From contig NZ_PEND01000001.1 in assembly GCF_002844195.1 (NCBI RefSeq), positions 868,001-932,000 on the forward strand: 64,000 nucleotides of DNA. The letters run 5' to 3'. The stretch comes from Halegenticoccus soli. GTDB taxonomy: Archaea > Halobacteriota > Halobacteria > Halobacteriales > Haloferacaceae. A program made the translations under genes and the position numbers. Each line of letters starts with the position of its first letter. The stretch's first letter is position 1. Below, piece by piece: positions 16,452 to 26,107 of this stretch. Under the pieces are notes generated by a model that saw only the letters and a list, made by a program, of their open reading frames with translations, was not told the DNA's origin and did not search any database.

Positions 16452-16605
16452 CTCGTCTCTGGAACTTAATTCCGCTATTATATGATATTCTTTTATGTAT
16501 AGATATAACAAGAAATAATAATCGAATATATATTACGTTACGTCGAAAAGGGGGAAACAGGCAGATAACGGCAACTTCCACGCCGGCGGTTATGACAACC
16601 AATTC

Positions 16606-16622
16606 ACTACAACAGTGGTAGT
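16606..16622. promoter_or_regulatory. ACTAC-N7-GTAGT inverted repeat upstream of the sugar transporter operon
   Basis: Perfect five-base arms lie just upstream of the TATA box. That position suits an activator. TrmB or a local regulator are candidates; none is demonstrated. The heptamer CACTACA recurs on the opposite strand in front of the first Gfo/Idh gene near 21.63 kb. Confidence 0.4.
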
Positions 16623-16635
16623 AACGTTTACCGAA

Positions 16636-16645
16636 AATATAAATA
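16636..16645 (+). promoter_or_regulatory. TATA box of the sugar transporter operon
   Basis: AATATAAATA lies 27-36 nt before the ATG of the binding-protein gene, giving a leaderless or very short-leader transcript. The surrounding 16452-16671 stretch is unusually A/T-rich for this genome. Confidence 0.7.
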
Positions 16646-16671
16646 ATCGCTCTACCAAGCAGACGACTGTA

Positions 16672-18180
16672 ATGGTTGACAGTGACTTACATGACGACGC
16701 GCGTCGGAACGGAGTGTCGCGCCGGCGGTTCGTACAGGCCGCGGGAGCGTCCGGTGTCGCCCTCGGTCTGGCAGGGTGCATCGGCGGGAACCCGAACGAC
16801 GGCGGCTCCGGCGGGAACACTTCCCCGATCAACACCGAGGCCCCGAGCGGTGACGTAAAGATCCAGTGGGCGGCCGACTCGCGGGTCGCCGAGAACAGCG
16901 ACCGCATCATGGAGGCGCTGCGGAACGCCGGCCTCCCGGACAACATCAACCTGGAGATCCTCGCCGGCTCGCAGGTCACGGACAACCGCCAGTCGCAGTA
17001 TCAGACCTGGCTCAACTCCGGCCGCGAGGAACCCGCGCTCCTGATGATGGACAGCGGGTGGACGATCCCGTTCATCGTCCGCGACCAGATCCAGAACCTC
17101 AGCCAGTCCCTCCCGAACGACTGGATCAAGCAGGTCGAGAACAACTACTTCCAGGCCAGCGTCGACACGGCGAAGCACCCGGACAGCGGCGACCTGTTCG
17201 GCATCCCGCTGTTCCCGGACTTCCCGACGATCCAGTACCGGAAAGACCTCGTGACGCAGGCCGGCTACGACCCCGAGGGTCAGAACTGGGCGACGGAGTC
17301 CATGTCCTGGAAGGACTTCTCGGCCATGATCAAGGACACGATGGAGCAGACGAACACCCAGCAGGGCTTCAACTTCCAGGCCAGCGTCTACGAGGGCCTC
17401 TCCTGCTGTGACTTCAACGAGTTCATGTCCTCGTTCGGCGGCGCGTACTTCGGCGGCCTCGACAACCTCTTCGGGCCGGTCGGCGACCGCCCGATCACGG
17501 TCGACGAGGACCCCGTCGTCCAGTCGATCCGGATGGTCCGGACGTTCATCCACGGCAGCGACGACCAGCACGCCCTCGACGGCTACGCGGGCAACATCTC
17601 GCCCGAAGCGGTCCTCCAGTGGGTCGAGGACTCCTCGAAGGCCCCGTTCGACAACGGGAACGCCGTCGCGCTGCGCAACTGGCCGTACTCCATCGTCGAG
17701 AACGGCGCGGAGGAGAACTACGGCGAGGATCTCGGCGTGATGCCGATCCCGTGGGGCGTCAAACCGGATCAGGCTAAGTACGAGGGAACCGGCGGGCCGG
17801 TCGCGGCGCTCGGCGGGTGGCACATGACCATCAACCCGAACGCCAGCGACGACGCGAAGTCCGCCGCGGCGAACGTCATCAAGGCGATGATGACCGAGGA
17901 CTTCAAGCTCAAGATCTTCGAGATCATGGGCTGGATTCCGCCGGAGCCGAAGCTGCTCAACTCCCAGCGGGCGAAGAAAGTGCCGGTCATCGGCCGCTAT
18001 CTCGAACCGCTTCGGGTCGCCGGCGAGAACGCGATCCCGCGGCCCGTGACCGCCGTCTGGACGCAGCAGTCCGGCAAGATCGCCCAGCAGGTCAACGCGG
18101 CGTACGCGCAGAAGAAGGCCCCGAAGCAGGCGATGACGGAGCTGAAGAGCCAGCTGCAGGACATCGAGAACAACGCCTAA
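16672..18180 (+). CDS. Carbohydrate ABC transporter, extracellular solute-binding lipoprotein (family 1)
   Basis: A 502-residue substrate-binding protein. The N-terminus carries a twin-arginine motif (SRRRFVQAAG) and a lipobox with C36 (LAGCIGG), so it is Tat-exported and lipid-anchored outside the cell. The body has the family 1 fold features (KIQWAADSRVAENSDRIMEA; PLFPDFPTIQYRKDLV; WHMTINPNASDDAKSAA). The first ATG of the longer frame is rejected, because the TATA box lies inside that extension. It heads an operon with two permeases, an ATPase and a small membrane protein. The sugar it binds cannot be told from sequence. Confidence 0.93.
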   Translation: MVDSDLHDDARRNGVSRRRFVQAAGASGVALGLAGCIGGNPNDGGSGGNTSPINTEAPSGDVKIQWAADSRVAENSDRIMEALRNAGLPDNINLEILAGSQVTDNRQSQYQTWLNSGREEPALLMMDSGWTIPFIVRDQIQNLSQSLPNDWIKQVENNYFQASVDTAKHPDSGDLFGIPLFPDFPTIQYRKDLVTQAGYDPEGQNWATESMSWKDFSAMIKDTMEQTNTQQGFNFQASVYEGLSCCDFNEFMSSFGGAYFGGLDNLFGPVGDRPITVDEDPVVQSIRMVRTFIHGSDDQHALDGYAGNISPEAVLQWVEDSSKAPFDNGNAVALRNWPYSIVENGAEENYGEDLGVMPIPWGVKPDQAKYEGTGGPVAALGGWHMTINPNASDDAKSAAANVIKAMMTEDFKLKIFEIMGWIPPEPKLLNSQRAKKVPVIGRYLEPLRVAGENAIPRPVTAVWTQQSGKIAQQVNAAYAQKKAPKQAMTELKSQLQDIENNA

Positions 18181-18213
18181 GGTTCTCGACACAGTCTTTC
18201 ACTATTGTTACCA

Positions 18214-19236
18214 ATGGCCACAGAACAAGAATCCCAGCAGGCCATACGCGACAGCGGCCGCTCGGGACCGTACGTCGCCGCCGTGCGATGGATGGAGTCC
18301 CTGAGCGAGACGCAGTTCGCGTACCTCCTGCTCACGCCGGCGCTCCTGTTGCTCCTGGTGATCGCCGTCTATCCCCTCGTGACGACGTTCGGCATGTCGT
18401 TGTTCGCGGACGCGATCGCCGGGAGCGCGAACCTCGGTGAGTTCGTCGGTCTCCAGAACTACGTCGAACTGCTCACGAACGAGAAGACGTACGCGCTGCC
18501 GTCGGCGTTCGTCCCCACGGGGCTCTCGACGGGAGCGCTCCTCAGCAGCGCCCTGACCGTCACGCTGATCTTCACGCTCTTCAGCGTGTTCTTCGAGACG
18601 ATCATCGGGTTCGGGCAGGCGCTCGTGCTGGACCAGGACTTCCGCGGCCGTCGCTGGGTCCGGGTCGCCATCATCATCCCGTGGGCGGTGCCCATCGTCA
18701 TCCAGGGGATGATCTTCTACCTGCTGTTCCAGCCGGGGATCGGATTCCTGGTGGGCACGCCGGAGAACCCGGCGCTGCTCAACCAGCTCGGAGTCATCGG
18801 GTTCACGCCGCTGGCGAACACGGCGGACTCGCTTCTCATCATCACGGTCGCCGACATCTGGAAGACGTCGGCGTTCATGGCGCTTCTCATCCTCGCGGGG
18901 CTCCAGAGCATCGACCGCTCGCTGTACGACGTCGCGCGGGTCTCCGGCGCCTCCCCGTGGCAGCAGTTCAAGATGATCACCCTGCCGCTCATCCTGCCGA
19001 CGGTGCTCGTGGCGATGCTGTTCCGCACCATCGCGGCGATGCGCGTCTACGGGATCATCGAGACGACGTCCAGCTGTCAGACGGTTCCCTCCCTGTCGTG
19101 TCTCGTGGTAACGAGCTTCAACCAGCGGCTGTACGGCACGTCGGCGACCGTCGCCTTCGTAACGGCGGCCATCATCGGCGTGGTCGTGTCGATCTACATC
19201 GTCAAGTTCGCGGACGCCGAAGGAGGTGCGTTCTGA
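18214..19236 (+). CDS. Carbohydrate ABC transporter permease 1 (MalF-like)
   Basis: A 340-residue inner permease subunit with about six transmembrane segments, the first near residue 35 (AYLLLTPALLLLLVIAVYPLV). The cytoplasmic EAA loop that docks the ATPase is around ARVSGASPWQQFKMITLP. A larger external insertion (FQPGIGFLVGTPENPALLN) lies mid-protein, and CQTVPSLSC occurs near the C-terminus, where two cysteines could pair. An ATG is chosen over the in-frame TTG three codons earlier. Its stop codon overlaps the next start by one base. Confidence 0.92.
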   Translation: MATEQESQQAIRDSGRSGPYVAAVRWMESLSETQFAYLLLTPALLLLLVIAVYPLVTTFGMSLFADAIAGSANLGEFVGLQNYVELLTNEKTYALPSAFVPTGLSTGALLSSALTVTLIFTLFSVFFETIIGFGQALVLDQDFRGRRWVRVAIIIPWAVPIVIQGMIFYLLFQPGIGFLVGTPENPALLNQLGVIGFTPLANTADSLLIITVADIWKTSAFMALLILAGLQSIDRSLYDVARVSGASPWQQFKMITLPLILPTVLVAMLFRTIAAMRVYGIIETTSSCQTVPSLSCLVVTSFNQRLYGTSATVAFVTAAIIGVVVSIYIVKFADAEGGAF

Positions 19237-20204
19237 TGTCGAGCGAATCTCGGACCGACGGCGGACAGACCACCACGATAGAGGACCGCCCGCTCAAGCG
19301 CGGCCCGTTCAGCCGCTGGGTCGAGAACTCGATCAAGAACCCGCAGCGCGTCTACCGGTCGATGTTCTACGTCGTGACGGTGTTCTTCCTGCTCACGACG
19401 CTGTTCCCGTTCTACTGGCTGGTGGTGCTCGCGGTCACGCCGCCGCGGCTCCTGTCCGGCGTGGGACTGTACCCCCCGGGATTCAACCCCGAGTCGTTCC
19501 TCATCGTCTTTGAGCGCGTGCCGTTCCACTGGTTCATGTTCAACAGCTTCGTGCTCGGGATCATGACGACGGTCATCGTCCTGGTGCTGGCCAGCCTCGC
19601 GGGCTACGTCTTCGGCCGGCTGCGGTTCCCCGGCAAGACCCCGCTCATGCTCGCGATTCTCGCCATCTCCTACTTCCCGCCGGCGGCGTTCCTGCTGCCG
19701 CTCTTCGAGCTGTTCACGGGGAACGTCGGCGCGGTCATCGGGGGCGTGTACATCCACAGCCCGGACCTGTTCAACACGCCGTGGCCGATGGTGCTACCGT
19801 TCAGCGCGCTGTTCATGCCGCTGTCGATCTTCATCCTCACGACGTTCTACGGGCAGATCCCAGACGGCCTGGAGGACGCCGCCCGCGTCGAGGGGACGAC
19901 GCGGCTCGGCGCGCTGTTCCGCGTGATCGTCCCGCTGTCGGCGCCGGGCGTCGCGACCGCCGGCGTCCTCACGTTCATCTCGGTGTACAACGAGTTCTTC
20001 TTCTCGTTCCTGATGAACAACGGCGAGGCGGAGAACTGGGCGCCGATCGTGGGCGGTATCCTGGGACTGCAGGGGCAGTTCGACACGCCCTATCATCTTA
20101 TGGCCGCGGCGAGCGTAATTGGAGTGCTCCCCGTCGCCATCCTGGTGATCATCGCACAGGAAAAGATCGTAAGCGGCCTCACTGCGGGGGCGCTCAAGGA
20201 GTGA
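19236..20204 (+). CDS. Carbohydrate ABC transporter permease 2 (MalG-like)
   Basis: A 322-residue permease of the MalG type. After a soluble N-terminus it has six transmembrane segments (first YVVTVFFLLTTLFPFYWLVV). The EAA motif is EDAARVEGTTRLGALFRVIV. The C-terminal EKIVSGLTAGALKE is typical of sugar permeases. The start lies in TGATG with a good Shine-Dalgarno (GGAGG) 10 nt upstream, indicating translational coupling to permease 1. Confidence 0.93.
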   Translation: MSSESRTDGGQTTTIEDRPLKRGPFSRWVENSIKNPQRVYRSMFYVVTVFFLLTTLFPFYWLVVLAVTPPRLLSGVGLYPPGFNPESFLIVFERVPFHWFMFNSFVLGIMTTVIVLVLASLAGYVFGRLRFPGKTPLMLAILAISYFPPAAFLLPLFELFTGNVGAVIGGVYIHSPDLFNTPWPMVLPFSALFMPLSIFILTTFYGQIPDGLEDAARVEGTTRLGALFRVIVPLSAPGVATAGVLTFISVYNEFFFSFLMNNGEAENWAPIVGGILGLQGQFDTPYHLMAAASVIGVLPVAILVIIAQEKIVSGLTAGALKE

Positions 20205-20210
20205 TCCACA

Positions 20211-21392
<1,182 letters not shown>

Positions 21393-21394
21393 GA

Positions 21395-21598
21395 ATGGTC
21401 ACGGAACTCGGATGGATCTACCTCGGCGGGATGACGCTCCTGTTTTTCTTCTGGGCGTACGGCATCGTCTCGTTCGCGTTAGATGTAAAGAACGTGTACG
21501 TCCCGAAGGGCAGACAGTTCATCCGAGGCCGCCGCCGCATCAAAGAGCAGCGGAAAGAAGAAGAGGAGCGCGAGGAGCGAGAGCGCCAGTTGTACTGA
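21395..21598 (+). CDS. Small single-span membrane protein in the sugar transporter operon
   Basis: A 67-residue protein with one strongly hydrophobic segment (about residues 6-28, GWIYLGGMTLLFFFWAYGIV) and a highly charged Arg/Glu C-terminal helix (RRRIKEQRKEEEEREERERQ). It starts two bases after the ATPase stop, so it is co-transcribed and probably translationally coupled. I recall similar small proteins beside haloarchaeal sugar ABC genes. Its position suggests an accessory subunit or assembly factor of the transporter. No family name can be given. Confidence 0.7.
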   Translation: MVTELGWIYLGGMTLLFFFWAYGIVSFALDVKNVYVPKGRQFIRGRRRIKEQRKEEEEREERERQLY

Positions 21599-21650
21599 CG
21601 AATCGCGTAACGAGACACTTAACAACCGCTGTAGTGAAGCGAGAACAACG

Positions 21651-22742
21651 ATGAATTCGGGCGAACCAGTCCGGGTCGGTATTGTCGGCCTGGGAAACAT
21701 CGGGCACTACCACGCAGATCGGCTCCTCGAACTGCAGGCTGATCTCGTGGGGGGGATGGACATCAAACCGGAGGCGCGTCGGCGGTTCGCCGAGAAGTAC
21801 GGCGTCGAGACGTACGAGGACACCGCCGAGATGTTCGCCGAGGCGGACGCGGTCATCATCACCACCCCCAACCGTTTCCACGAGGAGTACACCGTGGCCG
21901 CGCTCGAAGCCGGGCTGGACGTGCTGCTGGAGAAGCCGCTCGCCCACACGCTCGAAAGCGCCGAGCGCATCGCCGCCGCCGCGCGGGCAGCCGACGGGTT
22001 TTGCATGGTCGGATTCAACTACCGCTTCGCCAACCCGATCAACGTAATCAAACATTACCAGCGCTCCGGCCGGTTCGGCGACGTCCAACACATCGAGGCG
22101 AACTACGTCCGCCGCCGCGGCATTCCGGGCCGCGGCTCGTGGTTCACGAGCAAGGAGGTCGCCGGCGGCGGTGCCCTCATCGACATCGGCGTCCACGCGG
22201 TCGACCTCGCACTGTACTTCCTCGACTTCCCCGAGGTGGTCGAGGTGACGGGCGTCACCCGCTCGCAGTTCGGCGACCGCGACGACTACGCCTTCGTCGA
22301 GATGTGGGGCGAGGACACCGGGGCGGAGGGCTTCAACGTCGACGACTCCGCGAGCGCGTTCATCCGCTGCGACGACGGCAAGACGGTGAGCCTGGAGGTC
22401 GCCTGGGCGACGAACCGCCCGACGAACGACGAGTTCATCGTCCGGGGCACCCAGGCCGGCGCGCGGTTCGACCGCGACGCGCACGAGCTCACCATCTACG
22501 AGTCGAGCAAGGGCGGCACGGATCACCTGAGCGACACGGACATCGAAACGCAGCCCAACGACACCCACAAGTCCGAACAGCAGCTGTTCCTCGCCGCCGT
22601 CGCCGCGGGCGAACGCCCCGGACGAAACACGGTCGATCAGGCGCTGGCGGTCCAGCGCGTCATCGACGCCATCTACCGCTCCTCCGCGGAGGGGCGGGCG
22701 ATCCAGCTCGACGTCGAGCCCGAGGCGACCCTCGAACAGTAA
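21651..22742 (+). CDS. Gfo/Idh/MocA family NAD(P)-dependent oxidoreductase 1
   Basis: A 363-residue sugar or cyclitol dehydrogenase-like enzyme. The Rossmann motif is GIVGLGNIGHYHA at the N-terminus and the family catalytic lysine motif is EKPLAHTL (K95). The C-terminal substrate domain contains GGALIDIGVHAVDLALYFL, with the conserved D-x-x-x-H. The substrate is unknown; the family includes glucose-fructose oxidoreductase, inositol dehydrogenase and 3-keto-glycoside-forming enzymes. It follows the transporter operon by 52 bp, with a weak promoter-like ACTTAAC between. Confidence 0.92.
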   Translation: MNSGEPVRVGIVGLGNIGHYHADRLLELQADLVGGMDIKPEARRRFAEKYGVETYEDTAEMFAEADAVIITTPNRFHEEYTVAALEAGLDVLLEKPLAHTLESAERIAAAARAADGFCMVGFNYRFANPINVIKHYQRSGRFGDVQHIEANYVRRRGIPGRGSWFTSKEVAGGGALIDIGVHAVDLALYFLDFPEVVEVTGVTRSQFGDRDDYAFVEMWGEDTGAEGFNVDDSASAFIRCDDGKTVSLEVAWATNRPTNDEFIVRGTQAGARFDRDAHELTIYESSKGGTDHLSDTDIETQPNDTHKSEQQLFLAAVAAGERPGRNTVDQALAVQRVIDAIYRSSAEGRAIQLDVEPEATLEQ

Positions 22743-22842
22743 CCGCGGGGGCGAGGAGCATCCCGTCGGACCGCCCCTCGCCGAGTCGGCAGTCAGACAG
22801 GTATCCTGAAGTTTTATTCAAACAGTTGTTGTAACTCCGCGC

Positions 22843-23811
22843 ATGGACGTGGGAGTGCTTACCGTCCCCCTCGGGGACCAGTCACTCGAAGCGGCGTTCG
22901 AATACCTCTCCGGACTCGGCGTCGGCGCGGTCGAGATCGGCTGCGGCGGCTACCCCGGCGAGGACCACATCGACAGAGAGCGGTACCTCGACGACGAGGA
23001 GGCGCGCGCGGAGCTGTCCGACTTACTCGACGAGTACGACCTGTACGTGAGCGCGCTGGCGACGCACAACAACCCGCTGCACCCGGACGACGAGCGGGCG
23101 GCGGAGGCCGACCGCGAGCTGCGCGAGGCGATCGAGCTCGCCTCTCGGCTCGACGTCGACGCGGTGACGTGTTTTTCGGGGTTGCCCGGCGGTGGCCCGA
23201 CCGACGAGGTGCCCAACTGGATTACGGCACCGTGGCCGACCGAGCACGCCGACGCCCACGAGTACCAGTGGGACGTCGCCACCGGCTACTGGCGCGACCT
23301 GGCCGAGCACGCCGAGGCGCACGAGGTGGACGTGGCGATCGAGATGCACCCGAACATGCTCGTGTACGAGCCGACCGGGATGCTGCGGTTGCGCGAGGCG
23401 ACCAACGAGCGGGTCGGCGCGAACTTCGATCCGTCGCACCTGTACTGGCAGGGGATCGACGTGACGGAAGCGATCCGCTTCCTCGGCGAACACGACGCCG
23501 TCCACCACTTCCACGCCAAGGACACCAAGGTCTACGGCGCGAACGCCCGGCTCAAGGGCGTCCTCGACACGACCGCCTACACCGAGGAGCTCGACCGCTC
23601 GTGGCTGTTCCGGTCGGTGGGGTACGGCCACGGCGAGGAGCACTGGAAGGACGTGGTGAGCGCCCTCAGGATGATCGGGTACGACGGCGCGCTCTCGATC
23701 GAACACGAGGACTCGCTCACCTCCTCGCGCGAGGGCCTCGAAAAGGCGATCGAGGTGCTGCAACGCTCGGTCTTCGAAACCACCCCCGGGGAGGCGTACT
23801 GGGCGGAATGA
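22843..23811 (+). CDS. Sugar phosphate isomerase/epimerase family TIM-barrel protein
   Basis: A 322-residue AP-endonuclease-2-type TIM barrel (xylose isomerase-like, IolE/IolI superfamily). Metal-binding acidic and His residues are visible in VAIEMHPNMLVYEP, NFDPSHLYWQGID, VHHFHAKDTK and SIEHEDSLTS, in the usual order. It should isomerise, epimerise or dehydrate a sugar or cyclitol intermediate with a divalent metal. A TATA-like TTTTATTCA about 25-32 nt upstream suggests its own start site. The second Gfo/Idh gene overlaps its stop codon, so both act in one pathway. Confidence 0.9.
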   Translation: MDVGVLTVPLGDQSLEAAFEYLSGLGVGAVEIGCGGYPGEDHIDRERYLDDEEARAELSDLLDEYDLYVSALATHNNPLHPDDERAAEADRELREAIELASRLDVDAVTCFSGLPGGGPTDEVPNWITAPWPTEHADAHEYQWDVATGYWRDLAEHAEAHEVDVAIEMHPNMLVYEPTGMLRLREATNERVGANFDPSHLYWQGIDVTEAIRFLGEHDAVHHFHAKDTKVYGANARLKGVLDTTAYTEELDRSWLFRSVGYGHGEEHWKDVVSALRMIGYDGALSIEHEDSLTSSREGLEKAIEVLQRSVFETTPGEAYWAE

Positions 23812-24932
23812 GCGCCTCAGAACCCCTCACCGTCGGCGTCCTCGGCTACCGGTTCATGGGCAAGGCCCACTCGAACGCGCTGGCCCGCCTGCCGATGTTC
23901 TTCCCGGACGCGCCCGCCGTCGAGCGACACACCCTGATCGGCCGGCAGGAGGAGCCGCTGCGCGAGGCGGCCGAGCGCTTCGGCTTCGAGCACGTCGCCA
24001 CCGACTGGGAGGACGTGATCGACGAGGTCGACGTGTTCTACAACCTCGGGCCGAACTTCGTCCACGCCGAGCCGTCGATCGCGGCGCTCGACGCCGGGAC
24101 GCACGTCTTCTGCGAGAAGCCGCTCGCGCCCACGCTGGAGGAGGCGGAGGCGATGCGCGACGCCGCGGCCGGGAGCGACGCGCTCGCGGGCTGCGCGTTC
24201 AACTACCGGTTCGTCCCCGCCATCCGGTACGCGAAAGGACTGATCGCCGACGGCGCGCTCGGGGAGATCCATCACGTCCGCGGGCGGTACCTGCAGGACT
24301 GGCTGGTCGACCCCGACGCGCCGTGGAGCTGGCGGAACGACGAGGAGCTGGCAGGCAGCGGCGCGCTGGGCGACCTCGGGTCGCACACGATCGACCTCGC
24401 GCGGTTCCTCGTCGGCGATCAGGTGGGCGACATCGCGCGGATCAGCGGGCACCTCCGGACGTTCGTCGACGAGCGGCCGGTCGAGGGCGAAGACGAGACG
24501 CGGCCGGTGACGGTCGACGACGCGTACAGCGCGCAGGCAGCGTTCGAAAGCGGCGCGATGGCGACGTTCGAGGCCTCCAGATTCGCCACCGGGCACAAGA
24601 ACGACCACACTATCGAGATCCACGGCAGCGACGGGAGCCTGCGGTTCTCGCTCGAACGGCTGAACGAACTCGAATACAAGGGACCGGACCAGCGGGGGTA
24701 CGAGACGGTCCTCGTCACCGACGAGTCGGACCCGTACGTCGCCCACTGGTGGCCGCCAGGGCACGTCATCGGCTGGGAGCACACGTTCGTCCACGAGAAC
24801 TACGAGTTCCTGACGAGCATCGCGGACGGCACGGACTTCTCCCCGTCGTTCGAGGACGGTTACCGGGTCCAGCGGGTGCTCGACGCCATCGAACGGAGTG
24901 ATGAAACCGGCGAATGGGTCACGCTCGCGTGA
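23808..24932 (+). CDS. Gfo/Idh/MocA family NAD(P)-dependent oxidoreductase 2
   Basis: A 374-residue second member of the family, not a close copy of the first. The Rossmann motif is GVLGYRFMGKAHSNAL, the catalytic lysine motif EKPLAPTLEEAE, and the substrate-domain motif GSGALGDLGSHTIDLARFL. The ATG sits in an ATGA overlap with the TIM-barrel gene, so translation is coupled. With two such enzymes and one isomerase/epimerase, the operon resembles oxidation-isomerisation pathways such as inositol or 3-keto-sugar catabolism; the real substrate is not known. Confidence 0.92.
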   Translation: MSASEPLTVGVLGYRFMGKAHSNALARLPMFFPDAPAVERHTLIGRQEEPLREAAERFGFEHVATDWEDVIDEVDVFYNLGPNFVHAEPSIAALDAGTHVFCEKPLAPTLEEAEAMRDAAAGSDALAGCAFNYRFVPAIRYAKGLIADGALGEIHHVRGRYLQDWLVDPDAPWSWRNDEELAGSGALGDLGSHTIDLARFLVGDQVGDIARISGHLRTFVDERPVEGEDETRPVTVDDAYSAQAAFESGAMATFEASRFATGHKNDHTIEIHGSDGSLRFSLERLNELEYKGPDQRGYETVLVTDESDPYVAHWWPPGHVIGWEHTFVHENYEFLTSIADGTDFSPSFEDGYRVQRVLDAIERSDETGEWVTLA

Positions 24933-24974
24933 CGGCGCGAGCGCGCCGGTGAACGAACCGGATGGCGATCCGGT

Positions 24975-25823
24975 TCAGAACTCGTGGACGCCCTGGTCCG
25001 TGATCACCTCGTCGACGAGATCCACGGGCGTGGCGTCGTAAGCGGGGTTCTCGATCGCGATTCCCTCGGTCGGTTCGAGGAGGACCTCGCTGCCCGGACG
25101 GTACTCGTTCTCGAAGGCGAAGCCGTCCTCGATGACCTTCGCGCCGGAGCCGACGACGGTGACCGGGACGCCCACCCGCGTGGCGGTTGCCACGATCGGG
25201 AACGTGCCGACGCGGTTGTAGAGGGTGTCGTCGACGATGCAGTCCATCCCGAGGATCACCCGATCGCACGCTTCGAGGAACAGCCCGCACGATCCGTCGA
25301 CGAGGAGGTGCGGGTCGACGCGGTCGATGCCGGCGAGCGTGCGGGCGGTCTTCCGGCCGAGGTACCGCGGCCTGGCCTCGGTCACGTAGGCGGTGAGGTC
25401 CGCGCCCTTGCCCGCGGCCGTCTCGATCGCTTCGAGCACCGTCGAGGAGTAGTCGTGGGTGAGGAACGTCTCGCCGTCGACGAACGTCTCGGCGGCGTTC
25501 TCGGCGGCCCGCCGCTTCGCGGTGTTGATGTCCTCGACGACCCGTTCGATGGTCGAGCGGGTCACCTTCTTCGCCGACTCGACCGTGTCCGCCCGCCCGA
25601 CGACGCTGCGCGTGACCTCCCGCATCGCGTTGTGCAGGGAGGCGTGAGAGGGGTTCGCCCGCCGCAGCGCCCCGGCGTTGTGTTCGAGGTCGCGTTCGAA
25701 CTCCTCGACGGTGGCGTACTCGCGGCCGAGCAGATCCTCGAGCGAGCGCGTGGCCTTCACGGCGACGACCGAGGAGCTGTGGGTCTGCATCTCCCTGATC
25801 TCCTCGATGGTCTCGTCGATCAT
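24975..25823 (-). CDS. eIF2B-alpha/ribose-1,5-bisphosphate isomerase family protein, catalytic Cys replaced
   Basis: A 282-residue member of the family that contains eIF2B subunits, methylthioribose-1-phosphate isomerase (MtnA) and archaeal ribose-1,5-bisphosphate isomerase. The Rossmann-like C-terminal half with LVDGSCGLFLEACDRVILGMD is intact, and D194 fits the catalytic Asp. The other catalytic residue, a Cys in THCxS/THCNAG, is replaced here by D124 in LTHDYSS. The canonical isomerase reaction is therefore doubtful, and a regulatory or different catalytic role is possible. It is convergent with the sugar cluster and divergent from moaA. Confidence 0.85.
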   Translation of the reverse strand: MIDETIEEIREMQTHSSSVVAVKATRSLEDLLGREYATVEEFERDLEHNAGALRRANPSHASLHNAMREVTRSVVGRADTVESAKKVTRSTIERVVEDINTAKRRAAENAAETFVDGETFLTHDYSSTVLEAIETAAGKGADLTAYVTEARPRYLGRKTARTLAGIDRVDPHLLVDGSCGLFLEACDRVILGMDCIVDDTLYNRVGTFPIVATATRVGVPVTVVGSGAKVIEDGFAFENEYRPGSEVLLEPTEGIAIENPAYDATPVDLVDEVITDQGVHEF

Positions 25824-26107
25824 ATGAGAGCAGTCCGTCTATCGAGGCAAAGAGTTTCCGGGAGGGGGGCCGCGGATCCGGCGGTTCGATCGCCCGGCGG
25901 CGCGCGGGCGGATCCTCCAGCGAGTGATTTGGAGCGGGAGCCGAACCCCGAACGGGTTCGGTCGGCCCCTCGCCGGTCGCCGAACCGCCGACCGCGCGGG
26001 CGGAACCGGGAGAGCCGACTCGATCCCCGCGACGTAACTCATATCAGTTACGTCCCCCCCGTTTCGTCCCGCTGATTTAAGAAGATCCGCGCGAACGTTC
26101 CGATATA
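25824..26107. other. Divergent intergenic region before moaA
   Basis: This 284-bp spacer holds no convincing gene. It contains two perfect inverted repeats (annotated or described separately) and a TTTAAG element 27-32 nt before moaA that suits a near-leaderless promoter. Confidence 0.5.
26031..26054. promoter_or_regulatory. GACGTAACT-N6-AGTTACGTC inverted repeat upstream of moaA
   Basis: Perfect nine-base arms separated by CATATC lie 21 bp upstream of the moaA TATA-like element. The symmetry and position suggest a dimeric regulator's operator. An additional 8-bp inverted repeat (CCGAACCC/GGGTTCGG) lies at 25941-25961. Confidence 0.45.

Noticed and set aside
16687-18192. Long minus-strand frame opposite the sugar-binding protein
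   Set aside because: Shadow frame; composition dominated by Arg, Val, Asp and no signal or motif.
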